Notes: generated from the sequence alone by a model not told the origin. DNA of 11,373 nt from CAWBKV01 sp041946675 (GCA_041946675.1 JBHGAU010000079.1:1-11373); one strand, 5' to 3'. Counted from the first letter of the stretch, positions 1 through 6,726 are shown. Program-made: numbers and translations.

Positions 1-84
1 TACGGGCTGTATCCCGCCATTGAAATGGCGGGGATTAGCCCTGATTTCTTCCTAAAATCTCTTGTTGAGATGATCAAACGCTAA
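1..84 (+). CDS. Possible 3' end of a truncated gene, product unknown
   Basis: Frame 1 is open from the window edge to a TAA at 82-84 and would encode 27 C-terminal residues ending in FFLKSLVEMIKR. The composition looks protein-like (amphipathic C-terminus), but a run of this length can stay open by chance, and a strong hairpin occupies 4-41 inside it. I do not recognise the product. It is either the tail of a gene that begins outside the window or non-coding sequence of a mobile-element end. Confidence 0.35.
   Translation, partial: YGLYPAIEMAGISPDFFLKSLVEMIKR
4..41. repeat. Strong inverted repeat with TGAA loop
   Basis: The arms CCCGCCAT (13-20) and ATGGCGGG (25-32) pair perfectly around the loop TGAA. 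The flanks GGGCT (4-8) and AGCCC (37-41) add a lower stem after a small internal loop. The 8-bp stem with TGAA loop resembles hairpins at IS200/IS605-type element ends, but no tnpA or tnpB gene is visible. A terminator is less likely because no T-run follows. Confidence 0.5.
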
Positions 85-90
85 ATAAAA

Positions 91-103
91 CTTTCTTATA
101 TGG
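91..103 (+). promoter_or_regulatory. Possible TATA box for the first secreted-protein gene
   Basis: TTATAT at 96-101 lies in an AT-rich stretch. It would place a transcription start near 122-126, before the Shine-Dalgarno-like AAGGTGG at 141-147. Other AT-rich boxes (for example around 116-126) sit too close to the ribosome binding site to be preferred. Confidence 0.35.
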
Positions 104-151
104 GAAATGCTTAATGCATATTTAATCTAAAATATTTAGAAAGGTGGCTCT

Positions 152-1045
152 GTGAAAAACAAATTATTTGTAATATTGGCACTGTTCATCTGCCTAATAT
201 TTCTTGGCAGTTCTGTCGATGCCCAGCTTACGCGCAAGGGTGGGATATCCGGCAAGCCGATAAGTGAAATTAACTCTGTCGCATTTAATAATACAACTGG
301 TCAGGGTTCAGGCCAAACTCAATCGATAGATCAGCAAGGCTCCGCGAATCAGGCCGGGTCGACAACAATCAATTTGCCTGGAAAGCAAAAAGGCAAAGCA
401 GGCCAGGCAATAGGTGAAATCCGACCTATAAGCCAGCAAGGCACAGCAGGGCAATCCCCCACAGCAAGTCAGGCCGGACCGACAGTGATTACATTTGATG
501 ATTTAAACACTGGTGGCCTGGGAACAGGCGGACCTATCCCTGTTACAAATCAGTATGCATCACAGGGTGCAACCTTTAATGGCCCGGTGGCAATTGATTT
601 TTCGAAAGGGAATGCCATTCCGGGCTTTGCACATTCAGGGACTAATGCTATCGAGCAGTGCTATGCCGCTGAGTTTTGCACCGCTCCAATCGAAATAAAG
701 TTCAGCCAGGGACAGGCGCGTGTCAAGGTATGGGTAGGATATGACTCAACGATAAATCAGAAAACTCCTGTTATATTGCGTGCCTTCGACGCATCGGGCC
801 AACAAATCGCTCAAGATAGCGATAATCTTAATTCCTATCAGGGACCGATCGCTATCCAGATACCCCTTGAAGTTTCAACAATAAATCCAAATAATAGGCT
901 TCTGACCCGTTCCAATATTATGCGTGTGACTGTCGGCTTCTTGGACAGTAACCGCTATACAAATGGACTCGCGGTGGATGATGTCGAATTTGAACGGGTG
1001 GCAGGGATTATACCCGAAAATCCCCCAGTATCCGCAAGGGCATAA
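152..1045 (+). CDS. Secreted protein with low-complexity linker and beta-sandwich-like domain
   Basis: The gene starts with GTG at 152, preceded by AAGGTGG at 141-147. The 297-residue product has a signal peptide (about residues 1-24, cut after VDA). Residues 25-110 are rich in Gln, Gly, Ser and Ala and contain a diverged duplication (QQGSANQAGSTTI near 61-73; QQGTAGQ...SQAGPTVI near 95-112). Residues 113-285 form a domain with the pattern ITFDDL, NQYASQGATFNG, HSGTNAI, WVG, LRAFDASG, VDDVEFE, seen in secreted jelly-roll or lectin-like domains of bacteria and archaea. Cys170 and Cys176 could form a disulfide. There is no C-terminal membrane anchor. A role in surface attachment, matrix or glycan binding is inference; no catalytic motif is visible. 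Another secreted protein of similar plan follows downstream. Confidence 0.85.
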   Translation: MKNKLFVILALFICLIFLGSSVDAQLTRKGGISGKPISEINSVAFNNTTGQGSGQTQSIDQQGSANQAGSTTINLPGKQKGKAGQAIGEIRPISQQGTAGQSPTASQAGPTVITFDDLNTGGLGTGGPIPVTNQYASQGATFNGPVAIDFSKGNAIPGFAHSGTNAIEQCYAAEFCTAPIEIKFSQGQARVKVWVGYDSTINQKTPVILRAFDASGQQIAQDSDNLNSYQGPIAIQIPLEVSTINPNNRLLTRSNIMRVTVGFLDSNRYTNGLAVDDVEFERVAGIIPENPPVSARA

Positions 1046-1353
1046 GCGGCTTTGAAAACAAGAATGCTGCTGGCTTATGCCAGCTATTTTTATGACTGCC
1101 CAGCTCAGTGTAATGCAGGGGAATTTATCATCCACGCAATCGGTCGAGCTAAAGCATGTCTGCTTGCTGCTGAGCTATAGCAGCAGGATATTCTGTCGCC
1201 GCTTGACTTATGGAATAAGTTTATATTATCAAAAGATGAATATCCTAATACTCGCCTAGATGGCATTTTATTCCAATTAAGTATCTGAAATACTTTGGCC
1301 TCTTAGAAATTATATTCCCGGCCACATCTGGGCGAATGGAGGATTGAGGTAGA
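1046..1353. other. Intergenic stretch between the two secreted-protein genes
   Basis: These 308 bp hold the terminator-like hairpin at 1069-1091, a CTGCTG/CAGCAG inverted repeat near 1166-1186 and an AAGTAT/ATACTT inverted repeat at 1279-1295. AT-rich boxes that could serve as the promoter of the next gene lie near 1219-1229, 1266-1274 and 1306-1316. A 60-codon open frame (1077-1259) has no ribosome binding site and starts inside the hairpin, so I do not call it a gene. Confidence 0.6.
1069..1091 (+). terminator. Probable intrinsic-type terminator
   Basis: GCTGGC (1069-1074) pairs with GCCAGC (1079-1084) around TTAT and is followed by a T-rich run (1085-1091), 24 bp after the stop of the first secreted-protein gene. 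The right arm can alternatively pair with GGCATAAGC at 1039-1047, which overlaps the stop codon. Confidence 0.5.
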
Positions 1354-2100
1354 ATGAAAAGGAAGATGCTTTTGATTGCGATGACGATAGTCGTCATCAT
1401 AACATCCGTGGCAGTTTGTATTGCAGCACCGCTACCGCCGGACGGAGGCTATTCGAATCCACCCTTGCCTGACGGCTCACAATATCCGTCTTACCCGCCT
1501 GGATATTCGGGCTCCGGAAATCAGCCATATCCGCCCAGCCCGCCTGGTCAGCAGGGGCAATATCCTTCTGGACAAGGGAATCAACAGGGACAGGGCAACC
1601 AGGGAAATAATCAGGGAGCTTCTGCCGACCATCCTTCTTCTGGACCGGTATTAGGTCAGCAGCCGCAATATACACCGTCTGCTTCAACAGGCGCGGTGGC
1701 AGAGAATCTTGGCGAAGGGCAGCCTGTAACCAACCAGCAATTATCACAGCTCGGTGGTGCGCCCCAGAGCTCTGGAGCAGGAACAGGAGAACAAGCCAAG
1801 GCATACCTTATTGTTACTGGACTTGAGCAGTGGGCCTACTACAACGGGCAGTGGACTAAGGACCCAACGGCTGTAAATTACTACGGAAGGATGAACATAC
1901 TTGTCGATAACGATCAAGGTCAATACCTCTGGTCTTATGAGCGTTATCCCAATGGATACGAGGATTGGCACAACTGGGGCTACTTATATCCTGGATATTA
2001 TAACAGGATATTCCTGGGAGATGCATCCGGATGGCATGAGATCGCCGTCTGGGGAAGTCAGTCAGGGTGGAGCAACGTGCTGTGGATTTACGTTTGGTAA
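1354..2100 (+). CDS. Secreted Pro/Gly/Gln-rich protein with Trp/Tyr-rich C-terminal domain
   Basis: The gene starts with ATG at 1354; GGAGG (1338-1342) and GAGGT (1346-1350) precede it. The 248-residue product has a signal peptide (about 1-25, ...VCIAA before PLPP). Residues 26-145 are a low-complexity region rich in Pro, Gly, Gln, Tyr and Ser. Residues 150-248 form a compact domain with 10 Trp and 14 Tyr in 99 residues (WAYYNGQW, YLWSYERYPNGYEDWHNWGY, WHEIAVWG, VLWIYVW). Many aromatic residues alternate, as in beta-strands. I do not recognise a named family. Extracellular location follows from the signal peptide; a structural, sheath-like or glycan-binding role is inference from composition and from the neighbouring secreted gene. 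Cys22 lies in a poor lipobox context (V before Cys), so lipid anchoring is unlikely. Confidence 0.85.
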   Translation: MKRKMLLIAMTIVVIITSVAVCIAAPLPPDGGYSNPPLPDGSQYPSYPPGYSGSGNQPYPPSPPGQQGQYPSGQGNQQGQGNQGNNQGASADHPSSGPVLGQQPQYTPSASTGAVAENLGEGQPVTNQQLSQLGGAPQSSGAGTGEQAKAYLIVTGLEQWAYYNGQWTKDPTAVNYYGRMNILVDNDQGQYLWSYERYPNGYEDWHNWGYLYPGYYNRIFLGDASGWHEIAVWGSQSGWSNVLWIYVW

Positions 2101-2130
2101 AGATCTATATACAAAGAATAAATAAACAGT

Positions 2131-2195
2131 CGGCCAAAAGCACAGGGCTTATGCCCCTGGCTATGCCCCTGGCTTTTGGTTCCGGTTAATTTTCG
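2131..2195. terminator. Bidirectional terminator-like inverted repeat with 12-bp tandem repeat
   Basis: CCAAAAGC (2133-2140) pairs with GCTTTTGG (2172-2179), and CAGGG near 2143-2147 can pair with CCCCTG near 2166-2171. Inside the loop, TATGCCCCTGGC is repeated in tandem at 2150-2161 and 2162-2173, and GGGC-TTAT-GCCC (2145-2156) forms a smaller alternative hairpin. T-rich sequence follows. The site lies between convergent genes, as expected for a shared terminator. Confidence 0.55.
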
Positions 2196-2246
2196 CATTT
2201 TCTTCTGAATGCTTTTATTAAAATAGAATAGAGTAGAAATAGAGAC

Positions 2247-3260
2247 TTACAGGATTATCTCTATATCCAGCTCTTCAGCAAGCTCTTTGTATCTGTTCCT
2301 TATCGTGACCTCTGTCACACCTGCGACATCTGCCACTTCCCGCTGAGTCCTGCGATCTCCACAGAGGATGGATGCAATGTAAATTGCTGCTGCTGCAACT
2401 CCAGTTGGACCTCGGCCGGAGGTCAGCTCCTTCTCTGCAGCCTGCCTTAGGATCTCAATTCCCTTTGCTTGTACCTCACCCTTGAGGTTCAGACCTGAGC
2501 AGAACCTGGGAATATAATCTATGGGGCTTGTGGGCATTAGCTTGAGCGCGAGCTCACGAGATACGAATCTGTAAGTTCTTCCGATCTCTTTTCTGGAGAC
2601 TCTTGAGACCTCAGCTATCTCATCCAGTGTTCGTGGAACATTGCACTGTCTGCAGGCTGCATAAAGGGCAGCTGCTGCGACGCCTTCAATGGATCTTCCG
2701 CGGATCAAGTTCTTATCAACAGCCTTTCTATAAACTACTGCTGCAGTTTCTCGAACATTCCTGGAGAGACCCAAGGCAGATGCCATTCTATCCAGCTCAG
2801 ACAGAGCAAATGCCAGGTTTCTCTCAGTGGCATTGCTGACTCTGATGCGTCTTTGCCACTTCCTAAGTCTATAAAGCTGTGCTCTGTTTTTGGAGGATAT
2901 TGTCTTTCCATAGGAGTCTCTATTCCTCCAATCTATCATGGTCGAGAGGCCCTTATCGTGAATGGTGTAGGTCATGGGCGCTCCAACCCTCGATCTCTTC
3001 ATCCGCTGATCATGGTCGAAGGCTCTCCATTCAGGCCCCTGATCTATGAAATTCTCGTCTATGACCAGGCCGCATTCTGCACAGACAAGTTCCGCCCTCT
3101 CATAATCGCGTACAAGGGTATGGCTCTTGCACTCGGGACATTCTACTGTGAACTTCTCGAACTCGTCTACCTTCTCCTTCTCTCGCTTCAGCCGGGTTTT
3201 TTCCCGGATCTTCTCCTGCTCAGTCCTCTCAATCTCACGAATCTTCTCTATCTCTTCCAC
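2247..3260 (-). CDS. tfb: Transcription initiation factor B (TFB)
   Basis: TFB is the archaeal TFIIB homologue. It binds the TATA-binding protein/TATA/BRE complex and recruits RNA polymerase. The 337-residue product has a Zn ribbon (Cys41, Cys44, Cys60, Cys63), a B-reader/linker segment (GPEWRAFDHDQRMKRSRVGAP, about 75-95), two cyclin-like repeats (about 125-230 and 240-330) and a C-terminal BRE-contacting helix-turn-helix (TQREVADVAGVTEVTIRNRY, about 305-324). The cyclin repeats match what I know of Methanosarcinales TFB almost residue for residue. A 38-residue Lys/Glu-rich extension precedes the ribbon. The start is GTG at 3260, 13 bp inside the end of gar1, so the two genes are probably co-transcribed and translationally coupled. 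All functional elements look intact. Confidence 0.97.
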   Translation of the reverse strand: MEEIEKIREIERTEQEKIREKTRLKREKEKVDEFEKFTVECPECKSHTLVRDYERAELVCAECGLVIDENFIDQGPEWRAFDHDQRMKRSRVGAPMTYTIHDKGLSTMIDWRNRDSYGKTISSKNRAQLYRLRKWQRRIRVSNATERNLAFALSELDRMASALGLSRNVRETAAVVYRKAVDKNLIRGRSIEGVAAAALYAACRQCNVPRTLDEIAEVSRVSRKEIGRTYRFVSRELALKLMPTSPIDYIPRFCSGLNLKGEVQAKGIEILRQAAEKELTSGRGPTGVAAAAIYIASILCGDRRTQREVADVAGVTEVTIRNRYKELAEELDIEIIL

Positions 3261-3523
3261 TTATCATCTCTCCCCGACGTCTCCTCAACGTAGAGCTTTT
3301 TCCCGACGTGGGCTGCAGCGTCAATTCCTTTGTTTGGTCTGACGATAATGTACGGATGTCTCACAGGGCCGAATATATCAAAAACTCTCCCGATCTTGGT
3401 CTTCTTCTGATCAACTACCAAAGAATTAACTCTCGGAGCTCTAGCTTCGCTTCCTTCCAACAGCTCGCCACGCACAATCAGTCTCTTTTGTACCACATGA
3501 AGCGCGGTGCCCAACCTTTTCAA
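3248..3523 (-). CDS. gar1: H/ACA RNP protein Gar1
   Basis: Gar1 is a subunit of the archaeal H/ACA ribonucleoprotein (with Cbf5, Nop10 and L7Ae) that guides pseudouridylation of rRNA. It contacts Cbf5 and helps substrate turnover. The 91-residue product shows the core GRVFDIFGPVRHPYIIVRP (about 45-63), close to the family signature G-x-V-x-D-x-FGPV-x2-PY, within a small beta-barrel. The start is TTG at 3523, supported by a full Shine-Dalgarno GAGGTGA (3528-3534) four bases upstream. It overlaps tfb by 13 bp, and the gar1-tfb arrangement is familiar from methanogens. The promoter in front carries an inverted repeat around its TATA box. Confidence 0.93.
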   Translation of the reverse strand: MKRLGTALHVVQKRLIVRGELLEGSEARAPRVNSLVVDQKKTKIGRVFDIFGPVRHPYIIVRPNKGIDAAAHVGKKLYVEETSGRDDKWKR

Positions 3524-3548
3524 CTGGTCACCTCATCTATATAGTGCT

Positions 3549-3569
3549 ATAGGTTATATTTAAACCTAT
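3549..3569 (-). promoter_or_regulatory. gar1-tfb promoter: TATA box inside an inverted repeat
   Basis: On the minus strand TTTAAATATA (3555-3564) is a good archaeal TATA box. It would place transcription start near 3531-3538, giving a very short leader ahead of the GAGGTGA site. The box is bracketed by a perfect 7-bp inverted repeat, ATAGGTT (3549-3555) and AACCTAT (3563-3569). A regulator, possibly TFB itself or a dimeric repressor, could use this dyad; that is inference. Confidence 0.6.
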
Positions 3570-3577
3570 CGAAAACG

Positions 3578-3587
3578 TTTTATTAAA
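3578..3587 (+). promoter_or_regulatory. TATA box for the NOG1-like GTPase gene
   Basis: TTTTATTAAA, preceded by a CGAAAA-type BRE-like stretch (3570-3575), would start transcription near 3607-3613, about 30 nt before the ATG at 3644. An alternative box GGTTTATC at 3611-3618 would give an almost leaderless mRNA, which fits the absence of a well-spaced Shine-Dalgarno sequence. Confidence 0.45.
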
Positions 3588-3643
3588 CTACTGCTTCCGC
3601 CCCTCCTAAAGGTTTATCTGCTCTCGCTGGCTAGTAGTTGAGG

Positions 3644-4567
3644 ATGTTTGAGCGACTTCCGACGGTACCCAAATCACAGGAATTATTGGATAAAGCATTC
3701 AGGCGTGCATCAGTCCGTTCAGAAACGGATGAAGCCAAGATAAGGACTGCAGGCAATATCCTATCGGATAACTTGTCGAATTTGATAAGAAAATTTCCAT
3801 CATTTGAAAACCTTCCGCCGTTCTATAGAGAGATGGCTGATATCATAGTCGGCATCGATGCCATCCGCATCAGCCTCTCTAGGCTGCGCTGGGCATCAAA
3901 GCAAATAAAGGATATCACAAAAGATTACACCGCCAGGATAAAGCGAGATAGAGAGAGAGCAGATCCCGCTATCAGAAGAGCAGCATTCGGCCGCATGTCG
4001 TCTATAATCAAATCAATTGAGAAAGATTTGCTCTTCCTAAATGATGCCCGAGATAAGCTTCGAAGGATGCCGACGATAGATCCGAGCCTTCCTACGATAT
4101 TGATAGCCGGTTATCCGAACGTCGGCAAATCAAGCTTTATTGCGAGTGTAACAGATGCGAGGCCCGAGATAGCAAGCTATCCTTTTACTACACGAGGAGT
4201 TTATGTCGGCCACTTCACTAGAGACGATCAGAAGTACCAGGTTGTGGATACTCCTGGCCTCATGGATAGACCATTATCTGAGCGTAATGAGATAGAGCGC
4301 CAGGCAATTGCAGTCCTGCATCACCTTCAGGGCGTTGTGCTCTTAATAATCGATCCGAGCGAGCATTCCGGATATCCTCTCGAATCCCAGCTCAGACTTG
4401 CAGAGGATTTAAAGGGATGGGTTAAGCTTCCTATTCTGGTCGTTGCCAATAAATCTGATCTGTCTTCCTACGAGGATATTCCAAGAATGTCTACTCTGAC
4501 AGGTGCCGGGGTTCCTGAAATTTTGGAAATGCTGATATCCATGCTTCAAACTAAGAATTCTGCCTGA
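3644..4567 (+). CDS. NOG1-like GTP-binding protein (Obg/TRAFAC class)
   Basis: This is a translation-factor-class P-loop GTPase of the archaeal NOG1 type, thought to act in large-subunit ribosome assembly. From ATG at 3644 the product has 307 residues. An N-terminal helical domain begins MFERLPTVPKSQELLDKAFRR, typical of NOG1. The GTPase domain follows with G1 GYPNVGKSS (about 156-164), a G2 Thr at 182-183 (PFTTRG), G3 DTPG (202-205) and G4 NKSD (269-272); a G5-like TLTGAG lies near 284-289. The start could be TTG two codons earlier (3638), but family N-termini favour the ATG. It lacks the long C-terminal part of eukaryotic NOG1, as is usual in archaea. Its 3' end overlaps the convergent DUF1699 gene by 17 bp. 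Confidence 0.92.
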   Translation: MFERLPTVPKSQELLDKAFRRASVRSETDEAKIRTAGNILSDNLSNLIRKFPSFENLPPFYREMADIIVGIDAIRISLSRLRWASKQIKDITKDYTARIKRDRERADPAIRRAAFGRMSSIIKSIEKDLLFLNDARDKLRRMPTIDPSLPTILIAGYPNVGKSSFIASVTDARPEIASYPFTTRGVYVGHFTRDDQKYQVVDTPGLMDRPLSERNEIERQAIAVLHHLQGVVLLIIDPSEHSGYPLESQLRLAEDLKGWVKLPILVVANKSDLSSYEDIPRMSTLTGAGVPEILEMLISMLQTKNSA

Positions 4568-4949
4568 TTACATACCGTACCAGTTCGGGAGATATCTTCA
4601 TCTCCTTGGAAATTGTGAATATAATATCGTTTGCATCGGCGCCGTTGGCACGCAGCTGGCTTATCCTATCGAAGATATGTTCATCGATCATATAATATTC
4701 GCTGATATCCTTCCTATGGCCCCAAACATCGCCTTCTATCAGCTCTATACCTTGCATTACAAGGAACATCTCGCTTGCCCTTGATAGAGTCCTGCGGTAT
4801 GAGGCCGGCACCTGAATTACTCTTAGCCTGGGACAGTTCTGAAGTAATTTGAAGATATCCGTGTTTGATGCTCTGAATGCTAGATGCACTATCTGCTCAT
4901 TCCTGTTCAGTTCTTCTATCTCACCTTTTGAACTCACTACCCTAAGCAT
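4551..4949 (-). CDS. DUF1699-family protein of unknown function
   Basis: The 132-residue product (MLRVVSSKGEIEELNRNEQIVHLAFRASNTDIFKLL at the start, with more than the first part conserved) looks like DUF1699, a family I know mainly from methanogens such as Methanosarcinales. Characteristic pieces are IVHLAFRASNTDI, LRVIQVPASYRRT and IELIEGDVWGHRKDISEYY. No catalytic motif, signal peptide or membrane segment is visible. The C-terminal 40 residues have helix-turn-helix-like character (ANDIIFTISKEMKISPELVR), so nucleic-acid binding is possible but unproven. ATG at 4949 is preferred; a TTG one codon earlier (4952) is in frame. The Shine-Dalgarno sequence is weak. The gene is convergent with, and overlaps, the GTPase gene. 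Confidence 0.8.
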   Translation of the reverse strand: MLRVVSSKGEIEELNRNEQIVHLAFRASNTDIFKLLQNCPRLRVIQVPASYRRTLSRASEMFLVMQGIELIEGDVWGHRKDISEYYMIDEHIFDRISQLRANGADANDIIFTISKEMKISPELVRYVIRQNS

Positions 4950-4952
4950 CAA

Positions 4953-5345
4953 GTTACATCAACCTATAGATAGTATTACAGTCTCCAAAGTCGGCTTGTA
5001 GCTTCTTGGATATAAGTTTATTGTTTTGGAGCAATTTTGCTCGAATTGAGCAATAGATTTGGCTTGTGCCTTATCTGTTTTAAGGATTAAAGTTCCAAGG
5101 TTATCGATTCATTTATAATTATATAATTGTTTTCCGGCTCTGGGATATGTGTTTTACTCAATTGAAATACGCTTGCCGGGCAGGATTATCTTTGAATCAT
5201 ATCATTAATATCCGCTTTCACGGATGGCTGACAGATATTCTCTCATATCACAAAATCAGAAATAATTATTTGGATCAAGTGCACTATAAGGCCAGCTATC
5301 TATTATCGTTTTTGTATATATCTCTCAAATCTATCCTGCTCTTAC
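4953..5345. other. AT-rich intergenic region without a convincing gene
   Basis: These 393 bp contain the likely DUF1699 promoter and the GAGCAA/TTGCTC repeats, then AT-rich sequence. A 71-codon plus-strand frame (5147-5362) has no ribosome binding site, overlaps the end of the methyltransferase gene and has an unconvincing composition, so it is not called. The right-hand part may hold the transcription end of the methyltransferase operon, as minus-strand T-rich runs occur near 5258-5272. Confidence 0.6.
5008..5054 (-). promoter_or_regulatory. Putative DUF1699 promoter with three-arm inverted repeat
   Basis: Minus-strand ACTTATATCC (5009-5018) is a plausible TATA box about 60 bp upstream of the ATG. 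About 10 bp further upstream are arms GAGCAA (5029-5034), TTGCTC (5037-5042) and GAGCAA (5048-5053). The middle arm can pair with either neighbour. This arrangement suits a regulator binding site next to the TATA/BRE; no regulator is identified. Confidence 0.4.
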
Positions 5346-5915
5346 TCATCGTTCCAGTTTGAGTACGTAAAGTTGCTCGAAAAAGCATCTCTCGTTCGCG
5401 ACCTCCCTGACCCTGAATCCCTCGACTTGTGCCTTTTCCTTCACCTCTGTGAGACCGCTCAGGCTTGATAATAGCAATAAACACCGGCCTTTTTTGTTGA
5501 GGTGATCTTTCAATCCCTCAATAAATCTGTTAATAGTATCTCTGCCGCTCTCTCCGCCATCCAGGGCATAATTGATCCATCCGCTAATTCTTTCATCCTC
5601 TTTTGTGGGCAGATAGGGCGGATTAAATATTATTAAATCGAATTCGGCCTTAATGCCCCCGAAAAGATCTGTCCTGACAGCATCAAGTCCATAGCTTTTT
5701 GCGAGTCTAACGGCACTAGGATTTATATCTGTAGCAACAATGCTTTGCACTCTTCTGGCCAGCTCCCGCGATATGAGACCGCGTCCACAGCCGATCTCAA
5801 TCGCCTTATCCTCCGGCATAGCTTCATCTAAGGTAGCTTTGAGCAGCAGCATTGTATCTTCCGCAGGCTCGTAAGTTTCCTCAAATCTTTTCTGCAATAT
5901 CTCCTCAACTCTCAA
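5346..5915 (-). CDS. HemK-related N-methyltransferase, archaeal Mtq2 type
   Basis: This is a SAM-dependent class I methyltransferase of the HemK/PrmC-related archaeal group. Homologues (Mtq2) methylate the Gln of the GGQ motif in release factor and often need the zinc-ribbon partner Trm112. The 189-residue product shows YEPAEDTMLLL (15-25), SAM motif I IEIGCGRGLIS (39-49), Asp63 of motif II and the catalytic NPPY (98-101), which is diagnostic for methylation of a planar amide or amine nitrogen. The start as given is TTG at 5915, immediately after the last base of the upstream gene. Another TTG six codons later (5897) has GAGGAG three bases ahead and could be the true start. No Trm112 gene is visible in the window. 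Release-factor methylation is inferred from family. Confidence 0.87.
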   Translation of the reverse strand: MRVEEILQKRFEETYEPAEDTMLLLKATLDEAMPEDKAIEIGCGRGLISRELARRVQSIVATDINPSAVRLAKSYGLDAVRTDLFGGIKAEFDLIIFNPPYLPTKEDERISGWINYALDGGESGRDTINRFIEGLKDHLNKKGRCLLLLSSLSGLTEVKEKAQVEGFRVREVANERCFFEQLYVLKLER

Positions 5916-6698
5916 TTATCTTAAGTTGTATAGATCATCTGTAAACTCGCATATGTCTTTTATAATTTTTGGGTTATTTAACCAGACGCCTGCTTCGTAA
6001 TTGCTTTCTATTCCACCTTTGGTGAGGTTAGCAGAGGCAACTATCGCCTCACTTCTATCGACCAGATACAGCTTGGCATGAAGCTGGTTGATGAAAATAA
6101 TCTCTCCTCCGAGGCGTCCTATCTCTTCCCCAACATCATCGCTCAGGCCAAGGGAAAAATCTGATTCAGTCCCCCTCATGAATACCTTAAGAGAGCCCCC
6201 TTCACGGACAAACCTCTCAATTGAGGCCCTGATCCTGTCCCACATCTGTCTTTTGATCCACGGGGATACTATTACTACCTCGAACTTTGCTGATTCAAGC
6301 ATCTGATCCAGCTTGTCCTCGAATGTGCGCCTGCCTTTTGGCATGAATGTCGTAAGAAAAAGGGCATCCGGTTTTTCTTTGGCTATAGAATCAATAAAGC
6401 CTTCGAGGTATTCAAGCCTTTTCGCTGATGCATATTCTCGGGTGCTCTTAGTTGCTTTAAGCTCTTCTTCCAAGCCATAGGCGCGATCTCTCCACTTAAG
6501 AAGTTTTGCAGTGCTCCTCTGCAGCTTATCAAGATCATTTTCCCTTTCTCTGAGACGGTTCTGCACTGCCTGCAGGCTTGCCAGTATCCTTTGGTGCTCC
6601 ACCTGAAGCTGTCTGAAGCGACTGTTTTTGAGCTGGATGATGGTAGAGGCGGCAACCAGAGCAGCCACAAATGCGAGACCGGCAAGATAGTCATCCAT
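5916..6698 (-). CDS. Membrane-anchored coiled-coil protein with single PLD (HKD) domain
   Basis: The 260-residue product has an N-terminal hydrophobic segment (about 4-22), a long coiled-coil region (about 25-105) and a phospholipase-D-like domain (about 110-260). The HKD motif is His207-x-Lys209-x4-Asp214, followed by SANLT (222-226) and NYEAGV (233-238), all intact. Only one HKD motif is present, so an active site would require dimerisation, as in single-motif members such as the nuclease Nuc. Phosphodiesterase or nuclease activity is likely by family, but the substrate is unknown. The ATG at 6698 lies shortly after the predicted transcription start with little Shine-Dalgarno sequence. The downstream methyltransferase gene begins at the next base, so the two are probably translated from one mRNA. 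Confidence 0.85.
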   Translation of the reverse strand: MDDYLAGLAFVAALVAASTIIQLKNSRFRQLQVEHQRILASLQAVQNRLRERENDLDKLQRSTAKLLKWRDRAYGLEEELKATKSTREYASAKRLEYLEGFIDSIAKEKPDALFLTTFMPKGRRTFEDKLDQMLESAKFEVVIVSPWIKRQMWDRIRASIERFVREGGSLKVFMRGTESDFSLGLSDDVGEEIGRLGGEIIFINQLHAKLYLVDRSEAIVASANLTKGGIESNYEAGVWLNNPKIIKDICEFTDDLYNLR

Positions 6699-6726
6699 CT
6701 TCTCGCGATAGATTTCAAGGGCAAGT

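Noticed and set aside
1077..1259. 60-codon plus-strand frame after the first secreted-protein gene
   Set aside because: Begins inside the terminator hairpin and has no ribosome binding site.
2853..3342. Plus-strand frames antisense to tfb and gar1
   Set aside because: Opposite strand is unmistakably TFB and Gar1; these are mirror frames.
5147..5362. 71-codon plus-strand frame in the gap before the methyltransferase gene
   Set aside because: No ribosome binding site or convincing promoter, overlaps the end of the methyltransferase gene on the other strand, and composition is not protein-like.
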